NCBI GenBank assembly: GCA_030685235.1
Contig: MU839079.1
Span: forward strand, 992,001-1,056,000
Source: Copromyces sp. CBS 386.78
Taxonomy: Eukaryota > Ascomycota > Sordariomycetes > Sordariales > Sordariaceae
Reading direction: 5' to 3'
Length of the DNA stretch: 64,000 bases
A program made the translations under genes and the position numbers. Shown here piece by piece: positions 34,246 through 44,684 of this stretch (position 1 is its first letter; every line of letters begins with the position of its first letter). Below the pieces are notes generated by a model, which worked only from the letters and a program-made list of their open reading frames with translations, ran no database searches and was not told the DNA's origin.

Positions 34246-35795
34246 ATGACTGTCGACTCAGTAGTACCGACCCCGGAGCAGGTCTCCGAGCTCAAGGACA
34301 AGTACACCAACGCTGGTCAGGGCCAGGTCTTCACCTTCTACGACTCCCTCTCGAGCGAAGAACAGGCACAGCTCTACAAGCAGCTTTCCGGCTTCGATCC
34401 CATCTACATCAACAAGATCGCCGCCAAGGCGCTCACTCCTCAGTCCACCGAAAGTGAAAAGCCCAACCTCGAGCCATTGCCCGAGTCTGCCACGGCCAGT
34501 ATCCTGGACTCCGACAAACAGACCCAGGATGAGTGGTTCAAGCGCGGCCTGCAGCTGATTGCTGACAACAAGGTTGCTGTTGTCCTCATGGCTGGCGGTC
34601 AGGGCACCCGTCTTGGCAGCTCTGCCCCCAAGGGCTGCTTCGACATTGGTCTGCCCTCTCACAAGTCGCTCTTCCAGATCCAGGCCGAACGAATTGCGAG
34701 ACTTCAGGCGCTGGCTTCGAAGGTCCGCGAGCAGACCGGCTCCCCGGTGGTGCCATGGTACGTCATGACGTCCGGCCCTACTCGCAAGGCCACCGAGGAC
34801 TTCTTCACCTCGAACAACTACTTTGGCCTCAACCCCGAGCAGGTCATCATCTTCGAGCAGGGTGTGCTTCCCTGCATTTCCAACGATGGCAAGATCCTTC
34901 TTGAGAGCAAGTCCAGGGTCGCTGTCGCTCCCGATGGCAACGGCGGCATCTACAACGCTTTGGTTGATGCCAAGGTGCTCGACGACATGGCCCGCCGCGG
35001 CATCGAGCACGTCCACGCCTACTGCGTAGACAACTGCCTCGTCAAGGTTGCGGATCCCGTCTTTATCGGCTACTGCGCTTCTCAGAACGTCGATATCGGT
35101 ACCAAGGTGGTGCGCAAGCGCAACGCGACTGAGCCCGTGGGCCTTATTCTCACCAAGAACGGCAAGCCCGACGTTGTTGAATACAGCGAGATCGACGACG
35201 CAGTTGCTGCCGAGGAGGACCCTGCGCACCCTGGAGTTCTCAGGTTCCGCGCCGCCAACATTGTCAACCACTACTACTCGTTCCGCTTCCTGAAGTCGAT
35301 CCCCGAGTGGGCGGGTAACCTGCCGCACCACATTGCCAGGAAGAAGATTCCCTATGCGGACCTGGAGTCCGGTAACACTGTCAAGCCTGAGAAGCCCAAC
35401 GGCATCAAGCTGGAGCAGTTCGTTTTCGACGTCTTCCCCATGATCGAGCTTTCCAAGTTCGCTTGCATGGAGGTTAAGCGCGAGGAGGAGTTCAGCCCGC
35501 TCAAGAACGCCAGAGGAACGGGCGAGGATGATCCGGATACCAGCAGGCACGATATCATGGCTCAGGGACGGAGGTGGTTGGAGGCGGCTGGTGCCAAGTT
35601 TGCCCAAGGCGTGGAGGACGGCGTGGAGGTCAGCCCTCTAGTCAGCTACGTAAGTCTTTGTCTTTGCTGTCTTCTTTTTGTCCAACCCATCTTTGGGTCA
35701 GGTTATACTAACATCTGTTCTCTTCAACTTAGTGCGGCGAAGACCTCCATGGTTACGCCAACAAGCCAGCGATCGCGGTTGACCGCATTGAATAG
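34246..35795 (+). CDS. uap1: UDP-N-acetylglucosamine pyrophosphorylase, 488 aa
   Basis: ATG 34246 (ACAATG context). Exons are 34246-35649 and 35733-35795; the intron 35650-35732 has GTAAGT and a TACTAAC branch. The nucleotide-binding loop [11 protein letters not shown] is at residues 114-124, followed by [18 protein letters not shown]. The uridine-binding region ([13 protein letters not shown]) and the substrate region ([20 protein letters not shown]) are all present. The enzyme joins GlcNAc-1-phosphate and UTP to UDP-GlcNAc in the cytosol, the donor for chitin, N-glycans and GPI anchors. Yeast Qri1/Uap1 is essential. Length is close to the family's usual 480-500 residues. The last exon reads [20 protein letters not shown], a shorter, altered version of the usual SYxGEGLEEY end. 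Confidence 0.95.
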
Positions 35796-36674
35796 GGTGT
35801 CCCGCAGCCCCGCGTATCCTGTTCATTCACACTCCCGCCTGCCGCTCTGGACCCTCCCTACTACTACCAATTCCTACTCAGACCCAGCCCCTTTGCCTGG
35901 CCCCATGCATATGTTCCCCACCCCGTCGTTCACATGTACAAACATCTTCCCGGTGTCGCTTGGCCTCACTCATTTGTTACCTCTTCCTCCCCACTGCAAC
36001 ACGAACAAATTCCTGGCCTCCCCGACGACCTGAAGATGGCAATAAAAAAGAAGCTGGGACCTGAAGGAAAACTAGAATCTGAGGAAAAGCCGGAATCAGA
36101 AGAAAAGCTAGAGCCTAAAGAAAAACTGAGACCTTTTCAGGCGTGGCTGATCAGCAAAAAGATTCCCTGTCCAGCTTCTCTGTCAGTGTCACTGTCATGA
36201 GTGTGCCGTACTGATAACCAATCAAACTTTATATGTCATACGGGGGAACGGGTGATTATACAGGGTTTACAAAACCACATTGGTGTTTTTCACTTGGCGT
36301 ATCATTTGGGTAGTTACTGTTACTTAGGAAAGCGAAAAGAAATAGATAGCGAGCGAGCTTTGTTGCTTGAATTAGGACTTTTTTCCCACTTGGCTTCGTG
36401 GCTATTATCATGACAATGGGCACTTCAGCACAGGTCTAACAATAGTCAAGTCCAAAGTTGATGCGTCTTATTAGGTCGTATGGGTATCATTCGTTCCTCT
36501 TTTTCTCTTTTTACTTCCTCCTTGCCCCTTCCCGTTCAGTTTGCTTCTAGGATAGATTCCGTCTTTCACAAATCTGACCTCCAACTGGAACCATGGAAGC
36601 CCAACAACCACATGCACTCCCTACCCTCCTTCCTCTATCCCCCTTATCCTCAACCCCCCCCCTCACCCTCTCTT
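35796..36674. other. Intergenic with short tandem repeat
   Basis: 3' region of uap1 and of the BolA gene. At 36050-36130 there are four imperfect copies of an 18-base unit like GAGGAAAAGCCGGAATCA. They lie in a 54-codon ATG frame (36036-36200) rich in Glu, Lys and Pro. I regard it as untranslated sequence, not a gene. Confidence 0.45.
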
Positions 36675-37292
36675 TCAATCCTTGCAAGTCCTCGCCTTCT
36701 CCTCCTCCTCCTTTTGCTGTCTCTTATCCTCCTCCTCCAACGTCATCGTCCGCAACTGCAACGCATGGATCCCGCCCTCCTTGGCCATCTCGTCCTTGAG
36801 TAATCCGTAAACCAATCGATGGCGCGCCGGCTGCATTTTCCCCTTGAAGGCGTCCGACGACATGATCACCCGGAAGTGCGTCTCGCGCGAGGTGACGCCG
36901 CGCATGGCGGAGTGGTGGGCGTGGAGGTGCGAGTCGTTGTGGATTTGGAGGGTGCGTGGTTGCAGGTTGGCGGAGATCTGCAAGGGTGGAGGAGGGGGGT
37001 TAGTGGAGGTTAAAATGGAAAGGGAAGGGAAGGGGGAGGGTGGGAGAGGATGAAGATGGGACGGACGACTTGGATGGAGCTAGGGGCTGATAGATGGGAG
37101 CTTGTGGGAGCTTGTGGAAGCGGGGAGCCAACTAACCTTCTCACGGATCGCATCCTCCATTGGGGTGGTGGAAGGGGATTCGGTCGCCGACGAGGACATG
37201 ATGTTGGTGGTAGAGAGTGGTCGGAAGGCGGTCAACGGGGTTACGGAGCTGGTGGCGCTTCTGGCGAGGCCGAAGACGGTGCGGCGCAACAT
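36675..37292 (-). CDS. Mitochondrial BolA-family protein, 152 aa
   Basis: Two exons on the minus strand, 37137-37292 and 36675-36977, with a phase-0 intron (GTTAGT donor, TTGCAG acceptor). The first about 35 residues (MLRRTVFGLARSATSS, then RPLSTTN) are rich in Arg, Ser and Thr and lack acidic residues, a mitochondrial presequence. Residues 44 onward form the BolA domain. Key features are NDSHLHAHH (66-74), SRETHFRV and ARHRLVYGLL, containing the His that with monothiol glutaredoxin Grx5 binds a [2Fe-2S] cluster. Mitochondrial Bol1/Bol3 help insert [4Fe-4S] clusters into lipoate synthase and succinate dehydrogenase. The HAHHSAMRG loop resembles Bol1 and S. pombe Uvi31 more than Bol2. The C-terminus is an added Glu/Lys-rich tail. 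Confidence 0.92.
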
Positions 37293-38239
37293 AGAAGTAG
37301 ATCCCGGGGTGGTATCGGCCGGAAGACTGGGAAATTCGGAGGTTTGGGGTCGGGTAGCTATGCGCTTGCGCTTTGGTTCACGGTGCAGTCGGCGCGGGGT
37401 GTGTCGTCGTGTGAGTTTGTTCGCAAACTATCCGGTCAAAGTTGGACAAAAACCGCAGTTTGGTGGAATGTCAAATGATGATGATGATGGTCGAGTTCAA
37501 CAAAGTTTCGAAGTTGTTCGTGGTGGAGGGGCAGAGGAGAGCTTGCTCGGAGGTTGGATGACAGAAGCCAATGGGAATTCGCGGGGACCCCCATTGTTTT
37601 ACATCCCCTGTAAAGATGCCCCACGATCTTTCGGGCTGCAGGGGTGCACATCAACTGGGGTGGGACAGAAAGCTGCTGAAGGGGGCCATCTTTTTACCGT
37701 ACTCGTCTGGGCTAGAAACGCCCTCTGGGACCCCAAGCGAGTATTGCCGAAGCGGGAGTTTCTTGGATGGGATTGGATGGGCGGGAGTTCCCCAAGCGCC
37801 CGATGATAGTTGAAGCAGCAGGAGAAAACATGTTCCCTAACATGCCTCTAACATCCATGTGGTTGTACTGTTCCTCATGATGATGATGTTTGTTGACATA
37901 CAACGTGATAATTTTGGCGTTGCCTGTGCAACCATGAGGAGTCAAAGAGGCGACCCGACTCGGCATCTCTTGTTCCACTTCCTCGGTGCCATGGTCTTGG
38001 ATTCATGACGCCCAATCCACCATTGTTCCACTGGGCCGGGGCTAGGTACCTCTAGATCAGCACTATCACAGCACTTGCGAACCTGAAGCACCTTGTGAAC
38101 TCGACATCGGGTTGGTGTACCTGTAGTCTAAACCGTGCTTCGTTAGACAGGGCACGCATACCGTCTTCATCGCAATATAAAGTGGCCAAGGTAGTACCCG
38201 CGCCCAACCTCCGGGGCCCCTCCTCCTCCTTCTTTTCCA
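37293..38239. promoter_or_regulatory. Divergent intergenic region
   Basis: Separates the BolA gene (minus) from the acyl-CoA synthetase gene (plus). Contains CAT/ATG trinucleotide runs near 37474-37490 and 37876-37890. No gene recognised. Confidence 0.45.
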
Positions 38240-40235
38240 ATGAACCTCCCCTCTATAACCCTCGGCGCCAGGCGACTTGGTTCCCGGTTGCTTAGCAAGA
38301 CCTCTCCTGCCGCCTTTGCTTCCCCTCCTCGATATCTCAACTGCCGATCGGTCACCGGTGCCGTCAGAATGGCGTCCACACTCCCCAAGCTGCCCGTCTT
38401 CGAGGCCATCTCTCGTCATGACCCCGAGTCTACCGTCGTCGTTCACTCAAACAGTGGGAGGACCTTCAAGTATGGGGAGCTCCTAGGGGATGTCTGCAAG
38501 ACCCGGAACAGGCTATATGAGACCGCTGGCAAGGAAGATCTCGACGGCGAACGCATTGCTTTCTTGATAGAAAATAGCTACGACTATGTAGGTAAGCCAG
38601 TCATCTATCTACATCCAGCCATTGACTTTGAACGGCAAAAGGAACTAACATGGAATTCCGTAACAAGTAACTCTGCTGGCATGTTTGGCGGCCAAGTCCA
38701 TTGCCGTACCCTTGTCTCCTGCTTTCCCAGCTCCGGAGCTCCAGTACATCCTGAACCACAGCGAAGCCCTGCTGCTTCTCTCCTCCGCCAAGTTCACCAA
38801 TAAGGCACACGAGGTGTTGAAGACGGAATTGGACTCTAAGCCAACTCTTCTCGAGCTTACCAAGTTCCTAGGAGGAAGCCAGCATGAGCAGGTCACTCTG
38901 GACACCAAGTCTGGACCGGGAGAAGCGGGCATGATGCTCTACACCTCCGGAACCACCAACCGGCCTGTAGGAAATCCCCCGTCCTACTATTCACTAAGGA
39001 GTTGCTGACTGACACTTGTACAGAAAGGCGTACTCATCCCCCAGTCCGTCATGACCGCCCAAGCCCGCTCCCTCATCCACGCCTGGGAATACACCCCCGC
39101 CGATCACCTCCTCCACGTGCTACCGCTACACCACATCCACGGCACCATCAACGCCATCTTCACCCCCTTGTTTGCCGGCAGCTCCATCGAGTTCATGTTC
39201 CCTTTCAACCCCGACGCCGTCTGGAAGCGTTTCGCCGCCCCCTTCCTCCCCGACACCTCCGACAAGAAGAAGATCACCTTCTTCACCGTCGTGCCGACCG
39301 TCTACTCCCGCCTCTTGACCACCCACAAGCACCTTCCCGAGGACCTCCAAGCCGCCACCCGCGAAGCCATCGCCCCCTCCAACCTCCGCCTCGCCATCTC
39401 CGGTTCTGCCGCCCTCCCGACGCCGATCAAGAAGGCTTGGCACGACCTTTCCTCCGGCAACGTCCTCCTCGAGCGTTACGGCATGACGGAAGTAGGCATG
39501 GCCCTCTCGTGCGGCCTCGAAGCCGCCGACCGCGTCGATGGCTCTGTCGGCTGGCCTCTTCCCGGCGTGGAAGCCCGCTTGGTCGATATTGAGAACAACA
39601 CCATCATCGAACCTGGTCAGGAGCGGGACCCTGAGACGGGCCGCGAGCGTGCGGGTGAAATCCAATTGCGCGGACCGAGCATCTTCAGGGAGTACTGGCG
39701 CAACCCCGAAGCGACAGCCAAGGAATTCGTCACGGACGAGAAGGACGTGGCGGGTAGCAAGGGCCGTTGGTTCAAGACGGGCGACGTAGCCGTTAGGCGA
39801 CCTGCTCCCGAGGGCGCGGGCAAGAGCGACCGCGAGAGCCAGAAGGACTGGGCGAGGGGGGATATGTACTTTATTCTTGGGCGGAAGAGCGCGGATATAA
39901 TCAAGAGCGGTGGCGAGAAGGTGTCAGCGCTCGAAGTCGAGAGGGAGATGCTCAGCTTGCCTCAGGTGGCCGAGTGCGCGGTGCTGGCGGTACCTAGTGG
40001 CAAGTGGGGACAGAAGGTTGGCGCGGTGGTGATTTTGGATAGGGAGCATGTGCCCGAGGGCAAGTGGAGCCCGTTGGAGATGAGGAGGGCGCTGAAGGAT
40101 CGGTTGGCGGCGTACAAGATCCCGCAGGTGCTGAAGATTGTGGATAAGATCCCGAGGAACGCGATGGGGAAGATTAACAAGAAGAATCTGGTTAAGGAGG
40201 TGTTTGCGGATGAGTTTAGCGGTGATGAGCTCTAG
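38240..40235 (+). CDS. ACSF3-like acyl-CoA (malonyl-CoA) synthetase, 620 aa
   Basis: Exons 38240-38591, 38668-38966 and 39024-40235 total 621 codons; the introns are GT-AG, and the first has CTAAC before its acceptor. The N-terminus is basic and Ser-rich (a likely mitochondrial presequence), with a second Met near residue 44 that could give a cytosolic form. AMP-binding motif YTSGTTNRPKGV (about 209-220) is formed across the second splice junction. Then come LPLHHIHGTINA, GSAALP, LERYGMTEVGMAL, PLPGVEARLVD, and the hinge and lysine region ILGRKSADIIKSGGEKVSALE and PRNAMGKINKK. This set is characteristic of human ACSF3 and plant AAE13, which activate malonate (and methylmalonate) to CoA thioesters for mitochondrial fatty-acid synthesis. 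The substrate is inferred; other acyl-CoA ligases share the fold. No peroxisomal C-terminal signal (ends SGDEL). Confidence 0.88.
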
Positions 40236-41055
40236 GGTCAAAGGATGACGAAAACTGAACAGTAAGGAAAAAAGCACATTCTGAAGAGAGATGGGTTTTG
40301 GTTATGTAGTTACAAAGGAATAGCAAACCAGGAGATGGATAGTCTCTTCACTCGTCTAGGGGTCATCTATAGAAACAATCGGTATATAGATGGTACAAAT
40401 GCATTAGATGTCTTGTTTTACCTTTTGTTGTGCCCTATGTTCTTAACTGTATCTATCAACGTCAGTCATATCATTTCCAGTGATATACCTAATTTGTTTA
40501 CTCCCACAATGTAAACAAGTCCCAGGGGAAAAAGAGAACCTCGATGGTCCGCATTGCCCAGACTTCCCCAAAGTACACAAGTACCTTTGTTATCTGCGCC
40601 AATCACATGGCTCCATAAAGCTTATCTAAGCTCCATCTCCACCTATCCCTGCACAAAAAGTCCGACCCCACAGCCAAACTTTCTTTTGAGGAACTCGCGA
40701 ATTTGGCCATCGCGAACCGACCACAAGAAGGACAGAAAACCCCAATCCCTCCGTCGTCGGCGCATACATCCTACCACGTCACTCCTTCAGCCTCCGCCCT
40801 GTATATTATCAATTGGAAGCTGTACCTGTCCCCTGCGGTATCACGATAACTTCTGCGCCCATCTACGCGATCGACCGACCGACCAGACAATTCTCTTCCT
40901 GAAGAGCGATCGCTCGAAGCCCATCGCGACAACCAATTCGCGACACCCTCCATCCATCCATCAGTCGCGAACTTTCCCAGTTCTGCCTACCGGCTTCCTT
41001 CGGTCACCGCTCCAACCCCAAACAGACCCACGAAACCCACATCCAACATCCAAAC
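40236..41055. other. Intergenic, nothing recognised
   Basis: 3' region of the synthetase gene and C-rich leader of the G-patch gene. Short CATC and GACC tandem runs near 40870-40965. Confidence 0.5.
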
Positions 41056-41739
41056 ATGACCAAATACGGCGAACGCCTGCTAAAATCCCAAGGCTGGCGC
41101 GGCAAAGGCTACTCCCTGCACCCGACCGACAACAGCATCGGCCTGTCCAACCCGCTCCGCATCTCCCGCAACACCGACGGCCGGGGCATCGGCCAATCGA
41201 CGCACTACACCTCGGACCAATGGTGGCTGGCAGCCTTTGACGAGAAGCTTAAAGGGCTCGACACCTCCAAGAACGGGCAGGTGACGCAGACGACTACGCA
41301 ATCAAAGCTGGATGCGGTTACGGCGAATATCGGTGGGGGGAAGTATACGGGGGCGGGGGGGCTTTACGCGAGTTTTGTTAGGGGGGAGGGACTTGCGGGG
41401 ACTGTGGACTCTGACGACAGTGGGAGTAGTACGCCGACTCATAGAGAGCATGTGGCTGGACTCAAGGGTGGGGTAAGCAAGAGGACAAGAGAGAAAAAGA
41501 GAGAGGAGAAGGAGGAAAAGAAGAGGAGGAAGGCGATGGAGAAGCTGAAGAAGAAAGAGGAGAAGAAGGCGGCGAAGAAGGCAGCTAAGAAGGAGGAGAA
41601 GAAGAGGAGGAGGAAAGAAGAGAGTGGAGGCTCGGAGACGAAGGAGGAGAGGAAAGCGAGGAAGATGGAGAGGAGGGCAAAGAAGGAGGAGAAGAGGAGG
41701 AGGAGGGCAGCGGAGAAGGAGAAGGAGAAGAAGGGTTGA
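41056..41739 (+). CDS. Tma23-like G-patch protein, 227 aa
   Basis: Single exon; ATG in the context AACATGACC. The first about 70 residues contain a G-patch-type segment (LLKSQGWRGKGYSLHP, then GRGIGQ) and the motif QWWLAAFDEKLKGLD. Yeast Tma23 shares both features: the G-patch start and a WW...FD..LK.LD block. From residue about 140 the protein is almost entirely Lys, Glu and Arg in repeated KKEEKK blocks, a charged helical and nucleolar-targeting tail. Tma23 is a nucleolar protein associated with ribosomes and needed for 40S biogenesis; G-patch proteins activate DEAH helicases such as Prp43. The role here is inferred from that similarity. The A/G-rich tail makes the opposite strand look open, which is an artefact. 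Confidence 0.85.
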   Translation: MTKYGERLLKSQGWRGKGYSLHPTDNSIGLSNPLRISRNTDGRGIGQSTHYTSDQWWLAAFDEKLKGLDTSKNGQVTQTTTQSKLDAVTANIGGGKYTGAGGLYASFVRGEGLAGTVDSDDSGSSTPTHREHVAGLKGGVSKRTREKKREEKEEKKRRKAMEKLKKKEEKKAAKKAAKKEEKKRRRKEESGGSETKEERKARKMERRAKKEEKRRRRAAEKEKEKKG

Positions 41740-42389
41740 AGATTATGGTGCAGTGGTTGATGGAGATGCAGTGTTGAAAAGTTGTCAGAATGAAGATACC
41801 CCCTTGTTGAGATAAAGGAAGCCATACTACCCTACTGCCCTTCACGATACACCAGGCTGCTAGTTGACGAGTTGTGTGGGGCCCGAGTTGTGATATATCG
41901 GAAGGGATGATGTGTGTGGTCACGATCACTCACCCCGTCGCTGGGTTTCCGTCCTAGTCTCTCTGTTGGAGAGGGATAGGTCTGGCCGATTCGCGAGAGG
42001 AGCGGAATTGATAGTGAGGAATGATGCAAATCCCATCATCACTTTTGAGTATCTCTACTGGAGACATGGAAATGTTTAGACGAGTGAGTCGACGACAACT
42101 TCCAGACATACTGAAGAGGCGCACGATTTCTATTATAAGAGGTGAGGAGTGTGAAATGGGTGCGCAGCTCGACTCACCAACCTCACGGTCGCCTTTTCTG
42201 CTTGATTGAGCATTTGCCTATTGTACCCGTGGTCGAAAGGCTTCGTTCGTTCGTGCAATGAGTAACTCGGTACGGCAGCGTTTTCGGCCACAACCGACCA
42301 CCCAAAAAAGTAATTAAAATATTCGCTCTAACCTAAATGAAACGAAACACAAAAGCACGGCGAACATATCCATTATATTTCGGACTGAC
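41740..42389. other. Intergenic, nothing recognised
   Basis: 3' side of the G-patch gene up to the second tRNA-like unit. No gene recognised. Confidence 0.5.
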
Positions 42390-42396
42390 TTGGGCA

Positions 42397-42402
42397 TTAT
42401 AA
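42397..42402 (+). promoter_or_regulatory. TATA-like element upstream of tRNA-like unit, copy 2
   Basis: TTATAA followed by GGTCCC, identical to the element upstream of copy 1. It lies 66 bases before the A-box-like motif; the extra 11 bases (about 42444-42454) sit just before the terminal stem. Confidence 0.5.
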
Positions 42403-42434
42403 GGTCCCATTTCAGCTCCCCCCAATAACTCCAA

Positions 42435-42602
42435 GATCCCTCGCTTCCGTTATGCTGCCTCGTGGTCTAGCGGTATGTGGCGGGGCCAGATAAACATTGC
42501 TCGTTGCGTTGGTAACGGTGGTACAGTTTTCGTAGGCGTGTCAAGACTCAACAGTGGACAGGTCCGGCCCTGCTTTGGCCGCTGAGAGTTTTGTGTTTTT
42601 TT
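42435..42602 (+). ncRNA. tRNA-like RNA polymerase III-type unit, copy 2
   Basis: Homologue of 8505-8667. The A-box-like TGGTCTAGCGG is at 42463-42473. A near-identical core (GTGGCGGGGCCAGATAAAC and onward to CGTAGGCG) follows to about 42538. GGTCCGGCC at 42561-42569 is a weaker B box than copy 1, and T7 at 42596-42602 is a terminator. The outer stem 42454-42462 with 42574-42582 is weaker, but one pair changes from C-G in copy 1 to G-C here, and the hairpin around the B box changes G-U to A-U (CAGG/CCTG). These changes preserve pairing. The segment between core and B box differs most. It may be an active gene or a decaying copy. The 5' end is estimated. Confidence 0.58.
42596..42602 (+). terminator. 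T-run terminator of tRNA-like unit, copy 2
   Basis: T7 on the sense strand shortly after the GCTGAG motif shared with copy 1. Confidence 0.55.
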
Positions 42603-43130
42603 ATCTTCTTTTGGCTTGCGCGATGCTTCTTATCAACCAGTCTTCTTCGCAAGTATTCTTTTGCACGTTATTCCTGTTTGGTAGATGGCGTTGTATATGG
42701 CCGTACAGGTATGGATCTTAGATGTTTCCTTTGCAGATTTTGGGACAGGATGGGATTGGGATGAAAGGTGGTTCTGGGCCGGTACATACGATACGGGGGC
42801 ATGGAGTGGTTCTCCTGAAGTCAAGTCTCTAGGCGAGGGAGCAGAAGAGAAACAAAAGGAGTCCATACCGGTTTGATTCTAACGCCGTCTTCCGCCATCT
42901 ATACATTGTGCTACTCCTCGTCCAGGCCGGTAAAGGATCAGACCTTAAGAGATTTGTAGTGATAAAAGCATAAAGTTCCAAGACCTTTCTTCCACCGCAC
43001 CAGGCGAGAAGCAAGGTAAGTCCTTTTTGAGCCCATGAATCATCGAGATCCATGGAAACATGTCCAGAGGTATCATATCATAATCATATCTCATCCTTTT
43101 AGTTCTTCATTCACCCCCTATCCCCACCCA
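42603..43130. other. Intergenic, nothing recognised
   Basis: 3' side of the guanylyltransferase gene. No gene recognised. Confidence 0.5.
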
Positions 43131-44075
43131 TCAAGGCTTTTCCTTAGGAACCTTCCCCGGCTTCCCACTCAACAACCACGGCCTCCTCTCCCAAAATTCA
43201 TCCTTGATAATATCCAAATGCTCCACCACGATCTTGGCCTTGGTCCTCGCCTTCTTCTCCTTTTCCAGCTGACTCTTTGACTTGACTTCCGGCACGGCCG
43301 TGGTCGTCTTCTCCGCCTCCTCGACAACATTATGATTCGTCCCTGGCTCTGGCTCCACCAGCTCGTACTCCCTGAAAATGACACTCCCTTTCTTGAATAT
43401 CTCCGGCTCGTTGTTATAGTTGATGCCAAACTTCTTGAACAAAATCTCGTTCTTGTCCGCCGAGAACGTCCCCTTGAGCATCAACTCGGCCGCCGTCCCG
43501 TCCAACCCGCCCTGTTTGATGAGCGTCCAGAACGTGGTGTTGTACAGGTTGTTGATGTGGCAGTCGACCTGGCGCCAGCTCATGTAGTCGCGGAGGTTCT
43601 GGACGGACGGGTAGGTGACGGCCCTGCCATCGAAGGAAGGTAAGGGTGGTGACAAAGGTGAGTCCTTGAAGTAGACGGGCCAGTGATGGATGTAGTAGGC
43701 TGTGAAGGTCGAGACGATGGTGGAGACTAGCTTGCTCGCCCGTCGCTCGAATAGGGTGCAAGATTTGTGGAATACGAAGCTGTACTCGTCTGAAACGCCG
43801 TAGGCGATGGTGATGTCGGGCAGCTCGGACATGACGGAGCGCGCGGCGGCGTTCATGAGGTCTAGGGCGCGCTTGTCGTTGGGCTTTTCGAAGGCATATT
43901 TGGTTGAGAATCTTGGGGTGGGTGTTAGTGATGGGAAAACTGCTTGTTTCTGGAAGAAGCTGGTTACGCACTTTGTGAAGCCACGGCCATCGAGCCTTAC
44001 TACTATCCACGTGTTTGGAAGAAGCGAGTCAGGTTGCTCGAACTGCTTGACGTACTCAAACTTGGAGTTCGCCAT
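43131..44075 (-). CDS. thg1: tRNA-His guanylyltransferase, 294 aa
   Basis: Two exons on the minus strand, 43972-44075 and 43131-43911, with an intron of 60 nt (43912-43971, GTGCGT donor); together 295 codons. ATG chosen at MANSKFEYVKQFE, the family's usual start. The two metal-binding aspartates are Asp29 in RLDGRGF and Asp76 in SDEYSF, both at the same numbers as in human THG1L. The intron falls inside the first motif (GRGFTK then FSTKYAFEKPND). SFDGRAVTYPS and HINNLYNT are also family motifs. The enzyme adds the extra G at position -1 of tRNA-His by 3'-5' polymerisation, required for histidyl-tRNA synthetase recognition and essential in yeast. The C-terminal Lys/Glu-rich region is longer than in yeast. 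Divergent from the Swd1 gene. Confidence 0.95.
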   Translation of the reverse strand: MANSKFEYVKQFEQPDSLLPNTWIVVRLDGRGFTKCVTSFFQKQAVFPSLTPTPRFSTKYAFEKPNDKRALDLMNAAARSVMSELPDITIAYGVSDEYSFVFHKSCTLFERRASKLVSTIVSTFTAYYIHHWPVYFKDSPLSPPLPSFDGRAVTYPSVQNLRDYMSWRQVDCHINNLYNTTFWTLIKQGGLDGTAAELMLKGTFSADKNEILFKKFGINYNNEPEIFKKGSVIFREYELVEPEPGTNHNVVEEAEKTTTAVPEVKSKSQLEKEKKARTKAKIVVEHLDIIKDEFWERRPWLLSGKPGKVPKEKP

Positions 44076-44684
44076 TGGTGGGGGTATATGATTTTGTTTC
44101 GTCCTATTTAACACCTTGTTTGTCAACTGCCTGGCCTTGCTGAGCCTTTGTCGAGTTATGGAGGATACTGGAAGTGAAACGAACGTAAAGTGTGGACATG
44201 AACTTACCAGTGACTTGTAAAAGTTCGTGCAAGTGAGATGTCACACTCGCGATGAACCAAATCTGAGTCTTCACAAGATTGATACCCCACACTCTTGACC
44301 CTGTCGACGGTCATTTTAGCGCTTGCCCTCCCATTAAAATCCCGGCTGGGTCGATCCACCGCTGCTGCCTGTCCTTCGCTGCGCCGGCAGGCGGGACTGA
44401 ACCCCCCTGACGCACACTGGACTGGGTCGTGCATGCCCCCTGGAACGGAACCCCACACAGGTGACAGCCCTGGAGGTGAAGCTCCAGGTGGGGGTGACCC
44501 CGAGTTCATGAAAATGGAAGTTCGCGAAAGACAAAGCGCGACTGGAAAGCGTCTACAACCAACACCTCAACCTCAGCATCGCCAACACCGTACGTTCTCT
44601 CCCCGCGACCGTGGCTCAATCCTTTATGCACGAATACGGAAGACAGATCGACAAAAGTTTCTCAAAAATCTCGGCATTACGACC
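44076..44684. promoter_or_regulatory. Shared divergent promoter region, thg1 and swd1
   Basis: 609 bp separates the two start codons. The frame of the downstream gene stays open through 44295-44684, but its homologues start at MNLLLAEDY, so this is read as leader sequence. No specific site recognised. Confidence 0.5.

Noticed and set aside
34258..35607. 449-codon open frame on the minus strand opposite uap1
   Set aside because: A shadow of strong GC-biased codon use in uap1; no domain, and the plus-strand enzyme is unambiguous.
41439..41825. Ser/Phe/Leu-rich minus-strand frame opposite the G-patch gene
   Set aside because: Complement of the Lys/Glu-rich tail; pure composition artefact.
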